From: Glebionis coronaria
Taxonomy: Eukaryota; Streptophyta; Magnoliopsida; Asterales; Asteraceae
DNA length: 64,000 nucleotides
Direction of reading: 5' to 3'
NCBI GenBank assembly: GCA_025667525.1
Contig: CM046878.1
Span: 575,960,868 to 576,024,867, forward strand
Both the position numbers and the translations under genes were made by a program. Under the pieces are notes generated by a model. It saw only the letters and a list, made by a program, of their open reading frames with translations. It was not told the DNA's origin and searched no databases. How positions within the stretch are numbered: the first letter of the stretch is position 1; every line of letters begins with the position of its first letter. Below, one piece after another: positions 44,286-56,337 of the stretch.

Positions 44286-45083
44286 ATGCATAATTCCAAG
44301 AAAGGTTTTCAACCTATGGAAGTTAAGCATGAATTAAGTCATGAGTTAGATGCATCAACACCCGAAGAGGTGGCTTACATGCGGAAGGTGCCTTATGCTT
44401 CGACTGTAGGATCTATTATGTATGCTGTAAGATGCACAAGGCCTGATGTGACGTTTGCTCAAAACTTGGTCAGTAGATACCAACAGAATCCAGGGAAGCT
44501 CCACTGGACTGCTGTTAAACATATTCTAAAGTATCTGAGGAATACAAATGATATGTTTTTGATATTTGGGGGTAAACCAGACACAGAACTGAAAGTTACA
44601 AGTTTCTATGATGCGTCCTGGCAATGTGATAAAGGCGATACAAAGTCTCGGACGGGTTACGTGTTTGTCATCAATGGAGGAGCAGTAGACTGGAAGAGCA
44701 AGAAGCAGACAACCATTGCTATGCATGCGACTCAATCTGAGTACATGGCTGCTTCAGAAGCTGCAATGGAAGCTGTTTGGATTAGGAAGTTTATTGAAGA
44801 TCTTGGAGTGATGCCTTCAATTAAAGAACCTATTCATTTATATTGCGACAATTCTGCGGTAATTATATTCTCCAATGATCCTAGAGTCATGAAAGGTGCC
44901 AGACACTTTAAACGTAGATATCACTACGTACGAGAACAAGTGGAAGCTCGTGAAATAAAATTAATACAAGTTCACACAGATGATAACGTAGCTGATCCTT
45001 TTACTAAGGCTTTGCCTAGACCTAAGGTAGTTAAGCATGCCAAAGCGATTGGGCTGCAACTAGCTAGCGAATTCATGCAATAA
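44286..45083 (+). pseudogene. Connection and RNase H, element B
   Basis: In the same phase as RT apart from the one TAG, this 265-codon frame covers TRPDVTFAQNLVSRY, the RNase H motifs VTSFYDASW, QSEYMAASEAAMEAVW, LYCDNSAVIIFSND and the C-terminal VADPFTKALPRP. Catalytic acidic residues appear conserved except that the first motif FYDASW differs from the common YTDADW. It ends pol. Confidence 0.92.
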
Positions 45084-45874
45084 ATCTGTTGATTAGTATT
45101 TGGATAAAGGATGTTAGACATTATTGAATTAATGAAATAAAGATAAAGTTTCGTTTATTTTTTGTTATTTAATTTTGTATCCTATTTTACATGTTTTATA
45201 TCCATGAATAAAAGTTATGTTCTAAACGTTCGTTGTCGATTAATAATATGGGAATATTATTAAACAAAGACAATTCAAAATAGTGACAGAGTATACTTGA
45301 AACTATATTGGTCAATTTTGGATGATATTTGATGGATCAAATATTGGACTTATCCCAACTATATGATTTTACTTTATGGATCTTCGTCTTAAGTAAATCG
45401 TAAATAGTTATCCTTAGACCTGAGATACCAGGAAACTGAATAGAATGTAGTGCATTTTTGTGAGATAACCTAACGCTAGACGTAACTGGTAGCCATAAGG
45501 GTTATTTTCAGAAGTGTTGCAAAGTTCGTAAGTTTCGCTTGTAGTCAAAATGGGATTTGTTTCCTTCAAATTATTTTGAAGTATAAATATAGTTGGGCCC
45601 CTCGTGGGAGAAGTAAGATGTTTGTGTGGCCACACCCAAATGTGTTTTGGTAATCTTGCTATATCCGTAAACGAAAAACAGAATGGTTAATGAAGGAATG
45701 ACTGAGATCCATATTCTATTAACGTTGTATTTGAAATGAAAGGATAATAATAAATGATGAATCATTTAAAAGGTTTTGTCAGGAGACCTTAGTCGAGTTG
45801 TACTAGTGACATTGCTAGTGTAAATAGACGCTAGTCAATGTTATCACGATATTCAATTTTGTCCAAGTGGGAGC
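45084..45874 (+). other. 3' untranslated region and polypurine tract, element B
   Basis: About 790 bp, no ORF, aligned throughout with the element A counterpart and ending in AAGTGGGAGC before the LTR. Confidence 0.75.
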
Positions 45875-46610
45875 TGAAAGTTTATGGACTTAAAATTAAT
45901 AGTCGTGTGATAGGATCGAACTCGGGATTACGGGATTGCACACAATACGTAAAGGGTTAATTTTATTTATTAAATATATTTTATATATTTATTAAATCAA
46001 ACCAAACTTAACTAAACAATGGTTAATTAAAATAAAAGTTAAGTTAAATAACCATTAAGGAATTATATGAGAAAAAGGAATGTCGGAAAAGTTCCAGAAA
46101 CTCCCTTGGGGTTCCACCGACCGTCGGCTAGGGGAGGGGCAAAGGGAAACAATTTTGTTTCCTAATTAGTGTGTTTCTTAGAAAACAAGATTTGCTAAGC
46201 CCTATATAAACACAGTATTCCTCTCATAATTTTTTGTCCCCTCTTTCCCTCTCTCTCTTGCGATCGCCGAAACAAACACACCTTAGGGTTGTTTGATTTT
46301 CGATTTTGCTAAATTTCACAAGTGTTAAAGTTCCGGTTTGCAAGTGCTAGACTCATGGTTAGCCCGTTGCATTACGTGTGTACAAGAGCGTAATATAGTT
46401 TTGCTTTAAATTATATCTTGGTATAATTCTTCACAAACCCTAATTGGTGATTCGTCGGTGTTCTTGTGGATCTACGTTAGGATAAATGTATGTAACCCTA
46501 ATCGATTAATTATAATTGCGTTATTAATGATCTTGTTAAATCGCTTCTGCTATAACGTGCTTTGATCTTTGTTATGATTATATAATTGTTATGAATGTCA
46601 TAAACCATCA
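45875..46610 (+). repeat. 3' LTR of element B
   Basis: 736 bp from TGAAAGTTTATGG to AACCATCA, same length as the 5' LTR. TATA box at 46203-46210. The donor-like site here is GATAAATGTATGT, altered from the 5' copy. Confidence 0.96.
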
Positions 46611-46991
46611 AAAACAATGAAAAGCTCGTCCACGAAGATGACTCTCCTTTACACCACGTTAATGTTGTCTCAAAGTTAATCATTCAGAAACACTACAAGT
46701 TGAAAGAGTGAAATGTGTTTAGATTTTGTTCCCACGTTGATGGTTGAGCAAAACGAAAGTAGTGTATAACTAAGATTAAGAATGTTTTGAATAACGATCA
46801 ATAGGTAAATATTTAATTGAATTAATTAAGCTTTCTATTAGATGTTTAGTTGTTGGTTTTTTAATTTATTTAATAAAAACTAAAAGTACATTATTTGTTG
46901 GTTTTTTTTAAAACTAAATGTACTTTGTTTGGTTTTTTAATTTCTTATAAAAATTAAAAATAGTGTACTTACTATCCGTAGATATACATTA

Positions 46992-47367
46992 GGGGGTGTT
47001 TGGTTTGGCTTATATAACATAAACCCATTTCGGTTTATATAACATATCCCTAATTTTGTGGCTTATTTAAAGACTTATGACCTTATATAAGTTCATTATA
47101 TCATGATAAACTTATATAAGCCATTGAGTCTCAAAATAAGTCACAAAATTGAGGCTTGTGTTATATAAGTCGAAAATAAGCAAATTTAGGCTTATATTTC
47201 ATAAAACCCAATTTTTTTAAGCTTGTTTAGAGACTTATTGGCTTATATAAGTTTGTTATAGCATAATAAACTGATATAAACCCATAAATCTTCAAATAAA
47301 CCACAAAATTAAGGCATATGTTATAAGCCAAAATAAACTTACGTTCCATAAGCTAAAAAACAGTCCC
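46992..47367. mobile_element. MITE with imperfect inverted ends
   Basis: It starts GGGGGTGTTTGGTTTGGC and ends GCTAAAAAACAGTCCC, giving imperfect inverted ends of about 20 bp. The interior is rich in GGCTTATATAA and its complement. Flanking bases are TTA and TAA, compatible with a TA target duplication. About 376 bp, no ORF. A Tourist- or Stowaway-type MITE is likely; the exact family is not resolved. The preceding 46616-46991 shows no gene. Confidence 0.6.
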
Positions 47368-48345
47368 TAATAAGCTCATAGCTATGCGTAGGTTTAAAGC
47401 ACTATATACTTCATCTGTAACATAATGAACATGTACAAATGGGTTTTACTAACTTTTGTCAAGTGCCTATTGTTTAGCAAAATCTTATACACACAAAACT
47501 ATGATGCATGATTTAATAAAAGAATAATGATTATTTAATCCGTCTTATTTTTATTGTCCACGTTTTCTTTTTATATGTCTAATGTTAAAAAAATATAGAT
47601 AAGTTGGATCAAGTTTACTATTACACATATGTTTGAAAATATTATTGCAAAATATAAAGAATAATTTAGTTAATTAGTGAATATGTTGTATCTCAAAGAA
47701 CTCAAAGAAGGGATTATTTATGGCATTCACTCCCGGAGCATTGCTTTGTCAATTATGTCACTAAACAAGAATTCGTTTCCAATCTTTTCAAAACCGCATC
47801 GCTCAAGAAATATAATGCCATCTTCTAATCTTATAATAAAACGCTAGCTAAAAGTGGAGATGTTGCAGCATTCAAAAAGATAAGTGGCTAATGGAAAAGC
47901 ATTTTGAGGAGGAAAAGAATATGACCAAAGGCCTTTACAGTATACAGCCTTACAATGACTGTATACCTCATAAATTCTATCTCTCATGTTAAGTGAGGTT
48001 AGACGACTAGACGAGTAATATGTCAAAGTCTTGTCCTACAATAGTTGTTAATAAGTAAGATTAAGAGAACTTTGAATATTTGCACAATATATTGTTATAA
48101 GAATAATACTTTATTTTTATATAAAGATATAAAGATATTCTATATTCTAATAAATACACAATATATAAAAAGCTCGTAAAAGTTGTCATATAAAAACGGT
48201 CAAAACGAGGCTTACGTGGTTTCAAGCATTATACTTCATCTCTTACCCAAGTACACAACGAACACATGCAAAAAAAAACTACAAGTTGTAGTTTAACAAA
48301 CAAATAATATTTAATTAATTTTGAAAGAAATGTTTGGAGGCTTGG
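47368..48345. other. Non-coding stretch, no gene recognised
   Basis: AT-rich (often TATA-containing) sequence between the MITE and the gypsy 3' LTR. Frames are short and lack protein-like content. Confidence 0.5.
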
Positions 48346-48886
48346 TGTTGATACAACATTTGGATGGACTTTGCTTGACTCAAATTAGGTTTATTTCGGG
48401 TGTAGGAAGCTCCGGCTCTTGCATTAAGTGAATGTATGGTTGAGATCCTGCACATTAAACAATGTGCTGTTAAGCTTATCGTGGGAACGTATCCCACGAT
48501 TAGACTCCGGCGTGAGAGTAAGTAATCGTACCTTTGTGAAACCCTTGGAGGTTCCTTAAATAGGCGGTAGAATCCCTATTGGGCTATACCGAACCTTGGG
48601 CCCCAAGCAAGAGATAACTATCATAATTGTGCTAATTTTTATCTTCTAATTATGGTTAGTGAATATCCTTTAACTTTGAGGTGAATCACAATCGTAACTA
48701 GATTGTGATTCTGTCGAACCCATGTTGCGTGTAGCAAGGACATGATCCATGCCATAGCACGTGTGGCCACTGTTACCCAAAGCCCATTGTGCTAAATAAC
48801 ATTTACTCAGCCCAAATGTATTGGACTGAATGCGGGTAGTACCCGTAGGCCGGATCCAAGACTCGGCTGGGGACTATACGTCATCA
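48346..48886 (-). repeat. 3' LTR of the gypsy element
   Basis: Plus-strand reading TGTTGATACAAC to ACGTCATCA, 541 bp, collinear with the outer part of the right LTR. Its TATA-like word is CTTAAATA where the right copy has CTTATATA. Confidence 0.9.
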
Positions 48887-48899
48887 TGTCCCCCCAGTC
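48887..48899 (-). other. Polypurine tract of the gypsy element
   Basis: The plus strand reads TGTCCCCCCAGTC directly after the LTR, so the element strand has GACTGGGGGGACA, a typical plus-strand primer. Sequence from 48900 to 49417 has no recognised ORF. Confidence 0.8.
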
Positions 48900-49417
48900 T
48901 AGTTGGTACAGCCGCATGCGTAATATCTAGACTAAATAATTCCCCATAGCCGTACTAGAAAGGAACACATTTAATGACATGAAGTAAAATGGTATGCAAG
49001 CCGTACATACAACCGGAACCATTTAAATGAACCATTGAATATGGTCATTAGTTGACCGCTCATAATGACATATACGACTGTTCATCTGACATGGCTGCAA
49101 AAGTGAACAAGTGGGCCTGTGCATTGAGCCACGTAAAACCTGATCTTCAGGTGACCCGTAGGCCCCTCTGACTTTTCACTTGCCCTCGTAACGTGGATCA
49201 TTAGATTACATAGTGGGTTACATGTGTCAAGAATCCATCGATCTACAACGACCGAGGCAACACTATGTATTGCCCTATGTGCGACTGTGTAGACACACAG
49301 TTAAATGCTCACATCCGCCATTAACGTTTTTACTCTATTACAGCCATTCTTGTTTTCGCACGGACATCCGTACTTACAGGTTAGATCACCGCGCCTTTAT
49401 CCATATTTATATAAAAC

Positions 49418-51450
49418 ATGGTTAAAGACGTTCCCACCATCACGTCCGTGCTTGATATGCTACCAGCGGCAAAATTGACTAAGTTATGCTCTGAGCACTA
49501 TATACCCAATAGTTTTCATCCCACTCTCCTTGGTCCGGGTGATGCTATCACTTACTTTCTACGGGGAAAGTAGAATGTGGTCCCCGAGCCTCATTCTGAT
49601 ATGGAAAACTCCCACATCTAGAGATCTCCCTTAGACTTCTCTAATGAGCATGGGAATCACAACCTACTTGAGCATGAGGCCGGGTCGTCCGCGCCACCTC
49701 AAACCACTACCCAAGTCCTTGAAGAAGGACATGGTGTCAACATTGAAGGGCTGGACGAGGATATTGAGGCGTTGTTTGGGTCGGATGACGAGGCGTCCGG
49801 GGGGCAAGACACCGAGACTCCAGCCATTCCTACCTCAAGGAGGCGGAAGTCCAAGAGGAAGGTAAAAAAGGTGACCCAAGAAAAAGTTGAGATTGGGGAA
49901 TTCAATGCCCCTACCAAAAGACTACGCCAAGACCATCCTCAGTACCTAAGTGGTGGCATCATGGGCGCGACCCAAACTTCAGTCACGGCGAAGGATACAA
50001 TCGTTGGATAACAACAGAATGCACCAGTCCTAAGTCTGAACCCCATCACCGCCATACCGCCTACTGAGTCAGAGTTGGCAAAAGATACCACGTAAGTGTT
50101 TATTTATCAAGATAACCTAGGACATACCCTTGATACTAATGTGTTTGTTTATACAGGGATGGCCATCTTATTGCCGCACTCAGCGCAGGAAACACCGAGA
50201 AGGAGAAGGTGCCAAATATCGAGACAAACACAAGTGGAAGAATCAATACCCTTCCATCATACCTCAGCCGATGATGAGCCCGTTGAGTATGGCCCCTCAC
50301 CCTTCTTTTGCCCTAGTTGGAACTTGTCCACGATAGATAGGCTAAATACTCTAGAAGCCTGCAAAGACTTCATGGACCACGTCACTCCTCCAGGTCTTGT
50401 CGCGGACCTTAATGAGCTAACCCATGGCGATCTCATGGAGGAGTTCAATGTGTCAGTCGTGCACCAGGTTGCTATTGGCGCGGCTATGTGCCATCTATTT
50501 AGGGCAGCCATACGTCACATCCTGAGTATGGACAGGAGGATTGTCCGCATGGAGAAGTTAGTCGAGAAACATGAAGAAACAATAACATCGCTACGGATAC
50601 ATCTATACACTTCTTAAGCCACCATCAACGAGCAGGCCACTCATGCCAGCACACGTGATGCTCGCATTACTGAGTTGCAGGCCGAACTTGAAGCTGAAAA
50701 CGGAAAGGTATATTTACACTTTCCGTTTAACACTTGTTAAAGTTTTTATTTTATTTCTACACATATGTATGAGTATCCTTCTGCCATTCTTTAATCTTGA
50801 ACATGTGCCTATAGGTAGCCACGGCTGAGACCACCGCCAAGGCTTTGAGTGACCAAGCATCCGCCCTCTCTGAAGAGCTTGATAACATGCGGATCTTGGT
50901 GAAGGGTCAAGAAACCTTGAATGCAGAATTCCTCAAGTATAAGGAGGAGATGGAAAAGCAAGTTGATGACCACCTGGAGGTAATGGACACCCGACTGGAC
51001 GCCCTGGCCATAGATTTCGATGAGGAACTATACCTTCATATGCTTACGGCCATAGCTGGTCGTAGGTAGATGGTTGGTCGTGGCGTAAGACTTGATGTCA
51101 TGAAGATAGCAGAGTCGCCTGAGTTGATGCAACCGTTCGCTAACGTCGTGTCTGATGGTATCGACCGTGGCAGGCACGATGGCTTACTAACAGGAGTGGA
51201 ATGTGTTGGTAAAGGGATGGAGCTAAAGGATCATTCCTTTTTTAAGCCGGATGTAGAAAAGAACATGACCCAATCCATGACTGTTCTTAGAGACGTGAAG
51301 TACCCTATGCTGGAGGAACTGGAGGCGGTCAAAGATGCTCCAATTGATCACATTATGGAGCAGCTTCACCTAAACACGGACTTAGGGTCGTAAGATGCTC
51401 CGGACTGGCTGGTGGAACTTCAACCTCATACAAGCCAACTCACCATCCCT
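49418..51450 (+). pseudogene. Antisense spliced ORF of the gypsy element
   Basis: Opposite in strand to gag-pol. The start MVKDVPTITSVLDMLP at 49418 runs 51 codons to a TAG. The same frame then resumes with an acidic stretch (LDEDIEALFGSDDEAS) and a basic one (SRRRKSKRKVKKV) at 49772-50011. GT-AG introns fit at 50092-50156 (AC/GTAAGT, TATACAG) and 50708-50814 (AAAG/GTATAT, CTATAG), preserving phase. Later exons (about 50270-50707 and 50815-51393) encode a predicted coiled coil (QASALSEELDNMRIL). There are several stops and one frameshift. From memory, related proteins are labelled putative gypsy-type transposase; function is unknown. Confidence 0.75.
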
Positions 51451-52398
51451 CTTTATGCATAAAATCATCCCTCTAACAACCCATGAGAGCTGAAGGAAGA
51501 GAAGACTTTGGAAGAGGCCATCGAAGCCAATCTACCTCGGGCCCGTAGTAAGAGGGAAAGCCGCCTCTTGTGTCGTACTCCTACTCCGGATCCGCCCACT
51601 TGCCACGATCTAATGGCATGGCGGTATCCGTTCCGACCCGTCCTGGCCAGACTTTGCTTTTGGAGGGTGACACAAGCCGTGGTGGGTCCACTCTAGCGTC
51701 CATCACCCAACAGAGAAAGGAGTTACATGAGTCCATCCCTCTTTCATGATTTGTAACATAGAACAATTCACTTTGCATAACATTAGTATTTGTAATATTA
51801 TTTGTTATTCGGTCCTGGATGCCCACAGCACTTTTGTGTATGTATATGAAACTTGTATTTTGATTAAATAATTGTATATCCCTACATGATATTTCACGGC
51901 TTATACAAAGATAGTCTACATGTTACTAGACGTGCACTGTGTGACTTTGTCGTGTCCGGTCTTTGTAAGTACGTTATGTTTAAACTTACTACAACGTCTC
52001 GTGAATAAGGTGTCTAGTAAGGATTCATGAGCCGTGGTCGCAGGGGTTACATCCCCTTTTAGCGACAAGTTGAATTATTAGGTTCACATAATCCTCTTAC
52101 TTCTCATAGGAACGGATAATACATGTACAACTGATGAATGCATATAAATGAGAAATGATCCTAAGTATACGAACAAAAATAGATAATCTTAAGAATAAAG
52201 AAACATGGTTTGAAAAAGAACAAGCCGTGGAGCTAGCTAGGCACCACGACACTTTATTATCACAGTTACATTTTTTGTTTTTTTGACAGAATGATAAATC
52301 CTAAGACAAATAAGACCTAGAAAAAATAAAAAACAAAAGTACATGGATCTTCATTGAAGCTGTCTACAACTAGTTGTCCATGCGAAGGCCGTGGCCTT
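51451..52398. other. Convergent spacer between antisense ORF and pol
   Basis: Residual antisense-ORF coding sequence fades by about 51700 in broken frames (including TPTPDPPT). The rest is AT-rich with no ORF and may hold polyadenylation signals for both strands, such as the AATAAAG near 52193. Confidence 0.4.
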
Positions 52399-52635
52399 TT
52401 AGAGATAGCACTTCTTGAGGTTGTTGATATTCCATGTACGAGCCAATTCATGGCTATCCATGTCACGTAACTTGTACGCGCCTCGTCCCAAAGCTTCCAT
52501 TACCTCATACGGTCCTTCCCACTTTGGGCCTAATTTTCCTGTGTTCTCCACGTGACTCGCCTCGTTTGCATGATAGACAAAATCCCCTGGTCGGAAGGAA
52601 ACGCCTTTAACTTTGGAGACATAGTAAGCTTTCAT
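52399..52635 (-). pseudogene. Integrase C-terminal GPY/F domain, gypsy element
   Basis: 78 residues include FRPGDFVYHANEAS and the GPY motif KLGPKWEGPYEVMEALGRGA, ending WNINNLKKCYL. This is the DNA-contacting C-terminal domain of gypsy integrases and marks the end of pol. No chromodomain follows. Confidence 0.88.
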
Positions 52636-53233
52636 CTGTGCCTTAGCTTTAGCTTCATTGATAGCTACTAACTCTCTTTACTCCTCTAATAAGTCTAAGT
52701 TGACCCTGAGTTCCTCGTCGTTCGTGACAACGTTAACCTCCGTTGTACGCATTGTTGGCATTCAAATCTCGGTTGGTATGACTACCTGAGTACCATAGGC
52801 TAATGCGAACGGAGTATCCCCATTGGCGGTTTTTATCATCATTTTGTGTGCCCATAAGACACGTGCTCGTCTACCCATTTCGCGCTTCTTTTGTCTAAGC
52901 GCGCTTTGATCCCTTCTCATAGGCTTCTATTCGCCCGTTCTACCAAGCCATTGGTATGAAGATGCTTCACTGATGCGAAGTGCCGTGTGATGTTCAGCGC
53001 CGCGCACCAATCCTTGAATGGATTGTCCGCAAACTGTTTTCCATTATCCGAGATAATCTCCCTTGGCAAGCCAAAACGACATACAATGTTTTCCCAAACA
53101 AACTTTTTACCTGTTTGCCCGTGATTGTTGCGACTGCCTTAGCTTCAATCCAGGGAGTAAAGTAGTACATGGCTACGATCAAGAACTTAACGCCTCCGGC
53201 GACAACGGGAAAAGGTCCTGCTATATCAATCCC
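52636..53233 (-). pseudogene. Integrase catalytic core, gypsy element
   Basis: The core survives in fragments. VAMYYFTPWIEAKAVATITGKQV is in the 53182-52994 frame, where the first catalytic Asp of the usual AMDYF is Tyr, although the frame shifts soon after. Further pieces in other frames correspond to the second Asp region and to the part with LANRSL-like sequence. Numerous stops and indels make it non-functional. Confidence 0.75.
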
Positions 53234-54142
53234 TCATTTGTAGAATGGCCATGGGGCCGTGATAGGTGTTAGCTCCTGTTGTGGATGACGCGACACTGGC
53301 CTGTGTACTTGACAATCACTGCATTTGAGAATCAAGTTGCTTGCATCTTGGTGCACAGTGCGTAATGCTCGTGACACAACTGATTTGGGTCCGGCGTGCA
53401 TGCCACACGACCCTTCATGAATTCCACTGATAACATAACTAGCTTCGCATGGTCCGACGCATCGTAACCACGGCTGTAAGAATGACCGTTTGTATGAGAT
53501 ACCGCCGTGGAGTTCAAACTGTTGCGACTTCCTACGGATACGGCGTGCTTCTGTTTCATCATCGGGGAGAGTCTCGTCCATTAAGTAGTTGATGATTGGG
53601 GTCATCCACGTAGGTTCTTCCTCATCGACTATTGCTGCGACTTCCTCCCCTGTGATGGATTTATCCTTGAGTATTTTCACCAACACTTGTTTTGACAAGC
53701 GGGCGATGCTTGTGGATGCTATTTTGCTAAAGGTATCCGCCTTCTTATTCTCGCCTCTTGGTACTTTCTTAATTGTGAACTTTCCAAAGCCGATGATGAG
53801 CGACTTAACCTTTTCTACATACTGGATCATGTTGTCCTCCTTAGCTTCATACTCACCCAGGATGTGGTTTGCCACGAGCCGAGAGTCCACATAGGCCTCA
53901 AGGTTACGTACGCCCATTCTAGCTGCTATCCTCAAGCCTGCTATCAATGCTTCATATTCCGCCTCATTGTTTGTGGTTGTGATTTCAAAGAGTAAGGCAT
54001 AGGTGAATTCCATACCTTTCAGATTTGTAAGTATGAGGCACACTCCTGACCCATCCGTGCAGGAAGATCTGTCTGTGAACATGATATATGATTCCTTTGG
54101 AATTTCTTCCTTTAGGACCATCGGTACATCATACTCGGGCAT
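53234..54142 (-). pseudogene. RNase H and integrase zinc-binding domain, gypsy element
   Basis: A 302-residue frame. RNase H starts YIMFTDRSSCTDGSG; the residue after the first Asp, usually Gly, is Arg. The Glu (NNEAEYEAL) and second Asp (AYVDSRLVANHI) are present. Residues from about 165 form the linker, and from about 245 the H2C2 zinc-binding region (HEGSCGMHAGPKSV ... ILKCSDCQVH). It ends at a stop just before the integrase core. Confidence 0.9.
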
Positions 54143-54577
54143 CTCAATAATGAAATCTGCTAAGATTTGTACCTTGACGACTTTCCTTGGTCTATAAGAG
54201 ATATCACGTTCCCCGAGCAGGAAGTTCCACTTCTATAGCCTTCCTGCCACATTTGGTTTTGAGATGATCTGTTTGATTGGCTGGTCTATGATTACCATAA
54301 TCGGGTGCGCCTGAAAATAACGGCGCAACCTCTTTGCAGCGTAAACCAGCACTAGGACCAGCTTCTCCATTGGGGCGTAGTTCACCTCCGGTCCCTGCAA
54401 TGCCCTGCTTATGAAGTAAACTAGAGTCTGGACTGAGTCTCAGTCGGTCAATAGGACGACACTTATTGCTCCGTGCATAGTGGATAAGTATACGATTAAC
54501 TCCTCTTTTGGTCGCGGTGCGACTAACATGGGAAGGGCCGCTAGATGTTGCTTAAGTTGCCCGAATGCCTTCTTTGC

Positions 54578-55675
54578 CTATTTCGTCCTGTGGAAATCCC
54601 CTTTCTTCAAGCACTTCTTGAGTGTTTTGAATAGAGGAAGTGATTTATCTGTAGATTTCGATAGGAACCTGTTTAGCCCGGCTAATTTTCCGTTAAGGGA
54701 TTGCACCTCTTTTACTGTCCGGGGATATGGAAACTGTATTACGGCCTCAGTTTTTCCGGGCAAGGCTTAATGCCATTTGGGTCTATCATGTATCCTAGAA
54801 ACATTCCTTCTATTGCACCAAACGTGTATTTTTTAGGATTCAATTTCATGTTAATCTTACGCAGCGTGGTGAAGGTTTCCTCAATATCCCTAATAATTTC
54901 CGTCATCCGTATGGATTTTAATAACCAAGCCGTCAATGTATACTTCCATGTTATGCCCAATTTGGTTGTGAAACGTGTTGTCAACCAACCTTTGGTAGGT
55001 CGCACTCGCATTCTTGAGGCCAAACGGAATTTTTGTGTAGCAATAGACACCCTGACTTGTGTGGAACGCTGTTTTTTCCTCATCTTCCTCTGCCATCTGG
55101 AATTGATGATATCCCTTGTATGCGTCCAAAAAACACTTGAAGGGATACCCACATAAGGACTCCACCTTCCAATCAATCTCTAGAAGCGGGTAAAAATCTT
55201 GCGAACATGCTTTGTTTAGGTCCGTGAAGTCGACGCCCATACGCCAACTTCCGTCATGTTTTTTGACCATGACCGGGTTAGATAACCCATCGTGGTAGTA
55301 TACTTCTCGCATAATGCCCACATCCACCAGCTTCTTGACCTCATGTAGTATCACTTGGCTTCTTTCCGGGGCTTGTCCATGTTTCTTTTGCTTTACTGGG
55401 GGATACCCTGGTCGGATTTGCAACTTGTGCTCTGCTATAGAACGTGGTACGCCCGTCATGTCTTTTAGTTCCCAAGCGAAGACGTCAAGAGTTTCCCTTA
55501 GCAAATCACACATATCGTTCTTGCCTTTATTTGTTAGGGTTCCTCCTATCACTATCTCCTGATCTGGATAGTCTGGGTGGATCACCACCTTCCAGTCTGA
55601 TGGTGATTGTTCCCTCCCCTTGGGAGCTGGTGGTGTTGGTGAAGCTACTGCGTGGCATTCTTTTGGTGGTACCAC
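54578..55675 (-). pseudogene. Reverse transcriptase with mutated active site, gypsy element
   Basis: RVT_1 domain over three overlapping frames. Landmarks: MREVYYHDGLSNPVMVKKHDGSWRM, DFTDLNKACSQDFYPL, KCFLDAYKGYHQ, FGLKNASATYQRLV. The catalytic motif reads VYIDGLVIK at 54929-54940 instead of YVDD: the second Asp is Gly, which should abolish polymerisation. A frameshift follows within 20 codons and the thumb/connection continues in the 55176-54739 and 54763-54578 frames. From 54577 to 54143 the connection continues with stops. Confidence 0.9.
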
Positions 55676-56080
55676 CGTGTTAATGGTAACAATTCATCCT
55701 TCCAGTTCATGTCGTGTGTCGTGGATGGGATGGTCCGGATAGCCAATATCCCTGGTCTTCCGATGATGCCATTGTATGGAAATGGTGAGCGTATCACCAT
55801 GAAATTCATCCATGCCATGGTTGAGTGTTCGTCATCCCTGATGGTGACCAAGAGTTGTAATTGGCCCAATAGCCAGATGGTTTCTCTACTGAAGCCAATG
55901 AGGGGCAACGTGGCCGGCATTAGCGGCTTCTTCACCTCTCGTCTTAGCTACGCAAAGCATTGTTCCTAGAGTATCTCGGGTGATGACCCTCTGTCCACAT
56001 ACATGCGGCGGACTTTGTGGTCTCCCATATTGACTTTAATTGTGAGCGGCCCTTATGCCACATTACTTGAATTTATGGGA
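55645..56080 (-). pseudogene. Aspartic protease region, gypsy element
   Basis: At about 55988-56014 the element strand reads RMYVDRGSSPEIL, matching the retropepsin motif of Tat-type elements, in which the third residue is normally Gly (VDGGSS). Here it is Arg. Two stops follow at once, then the C-terminal part is open at 55935-55645 (GFSRETIWLLGQL ... FPYNGIIGRPGI). The protease is therefore dead. Confidence 0.75.
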
Positions 56081-56337
56081 GGAAACGAGATCTCCTTGGA
56101 GCGAGAAAATTTTTGACTAAGTTTTTGCTTAGTCCCGCACTGCCCTGATGGCATCATGAATATGGTCGTGGGCTTATCCTTGGAGTGATCTTTCCTATCA
56201 TCCTTCTTTTCCTTCACGTCTTTCCAATCTTTGGCGAGATGTTTGAGTTTTCCTGATTTTACTAGGGACTCAATGTACTTCTTGAGTTGGATGCATTCGT
56301 CTGTGCCACGGCCCTTGTCATAATGGAATTCGCAGAA

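Larger units (their letters stand above)
38937..46610 (+). mobile_element. Ty1/copia retrotransposon, element B, structurally complete
   Basis: A 7.67-kb plus-strand element with two 736-bp LTRs and perfect 5-bp target duplications AAAAC at 38932-38936 and 46611-46615. Hand alignment of the LTRs gives about 47 differences, near 94 % identity, which at commonly used plant rates suggests roughly 2-3 million years. Layout matches element A. Polyprotein frames are broken in several places and the protease site is altered, so it is complete in structure but not in coding capacity. Confidence 0.97.

Noticed and set aside
49418..51450. Host gene captured by the gypsy element
   Set aside because: Position and orientation match the antisense ORF known in Tat/Ogre elements and the sequence resembles element-borne proteins; capture from a host gene cannot be shown from this window.
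54480..55156. Long plus-strand frames opposite the gypsy RT
   Set aside because: Shadows of the well-supported minus-strand RT; no domain content.
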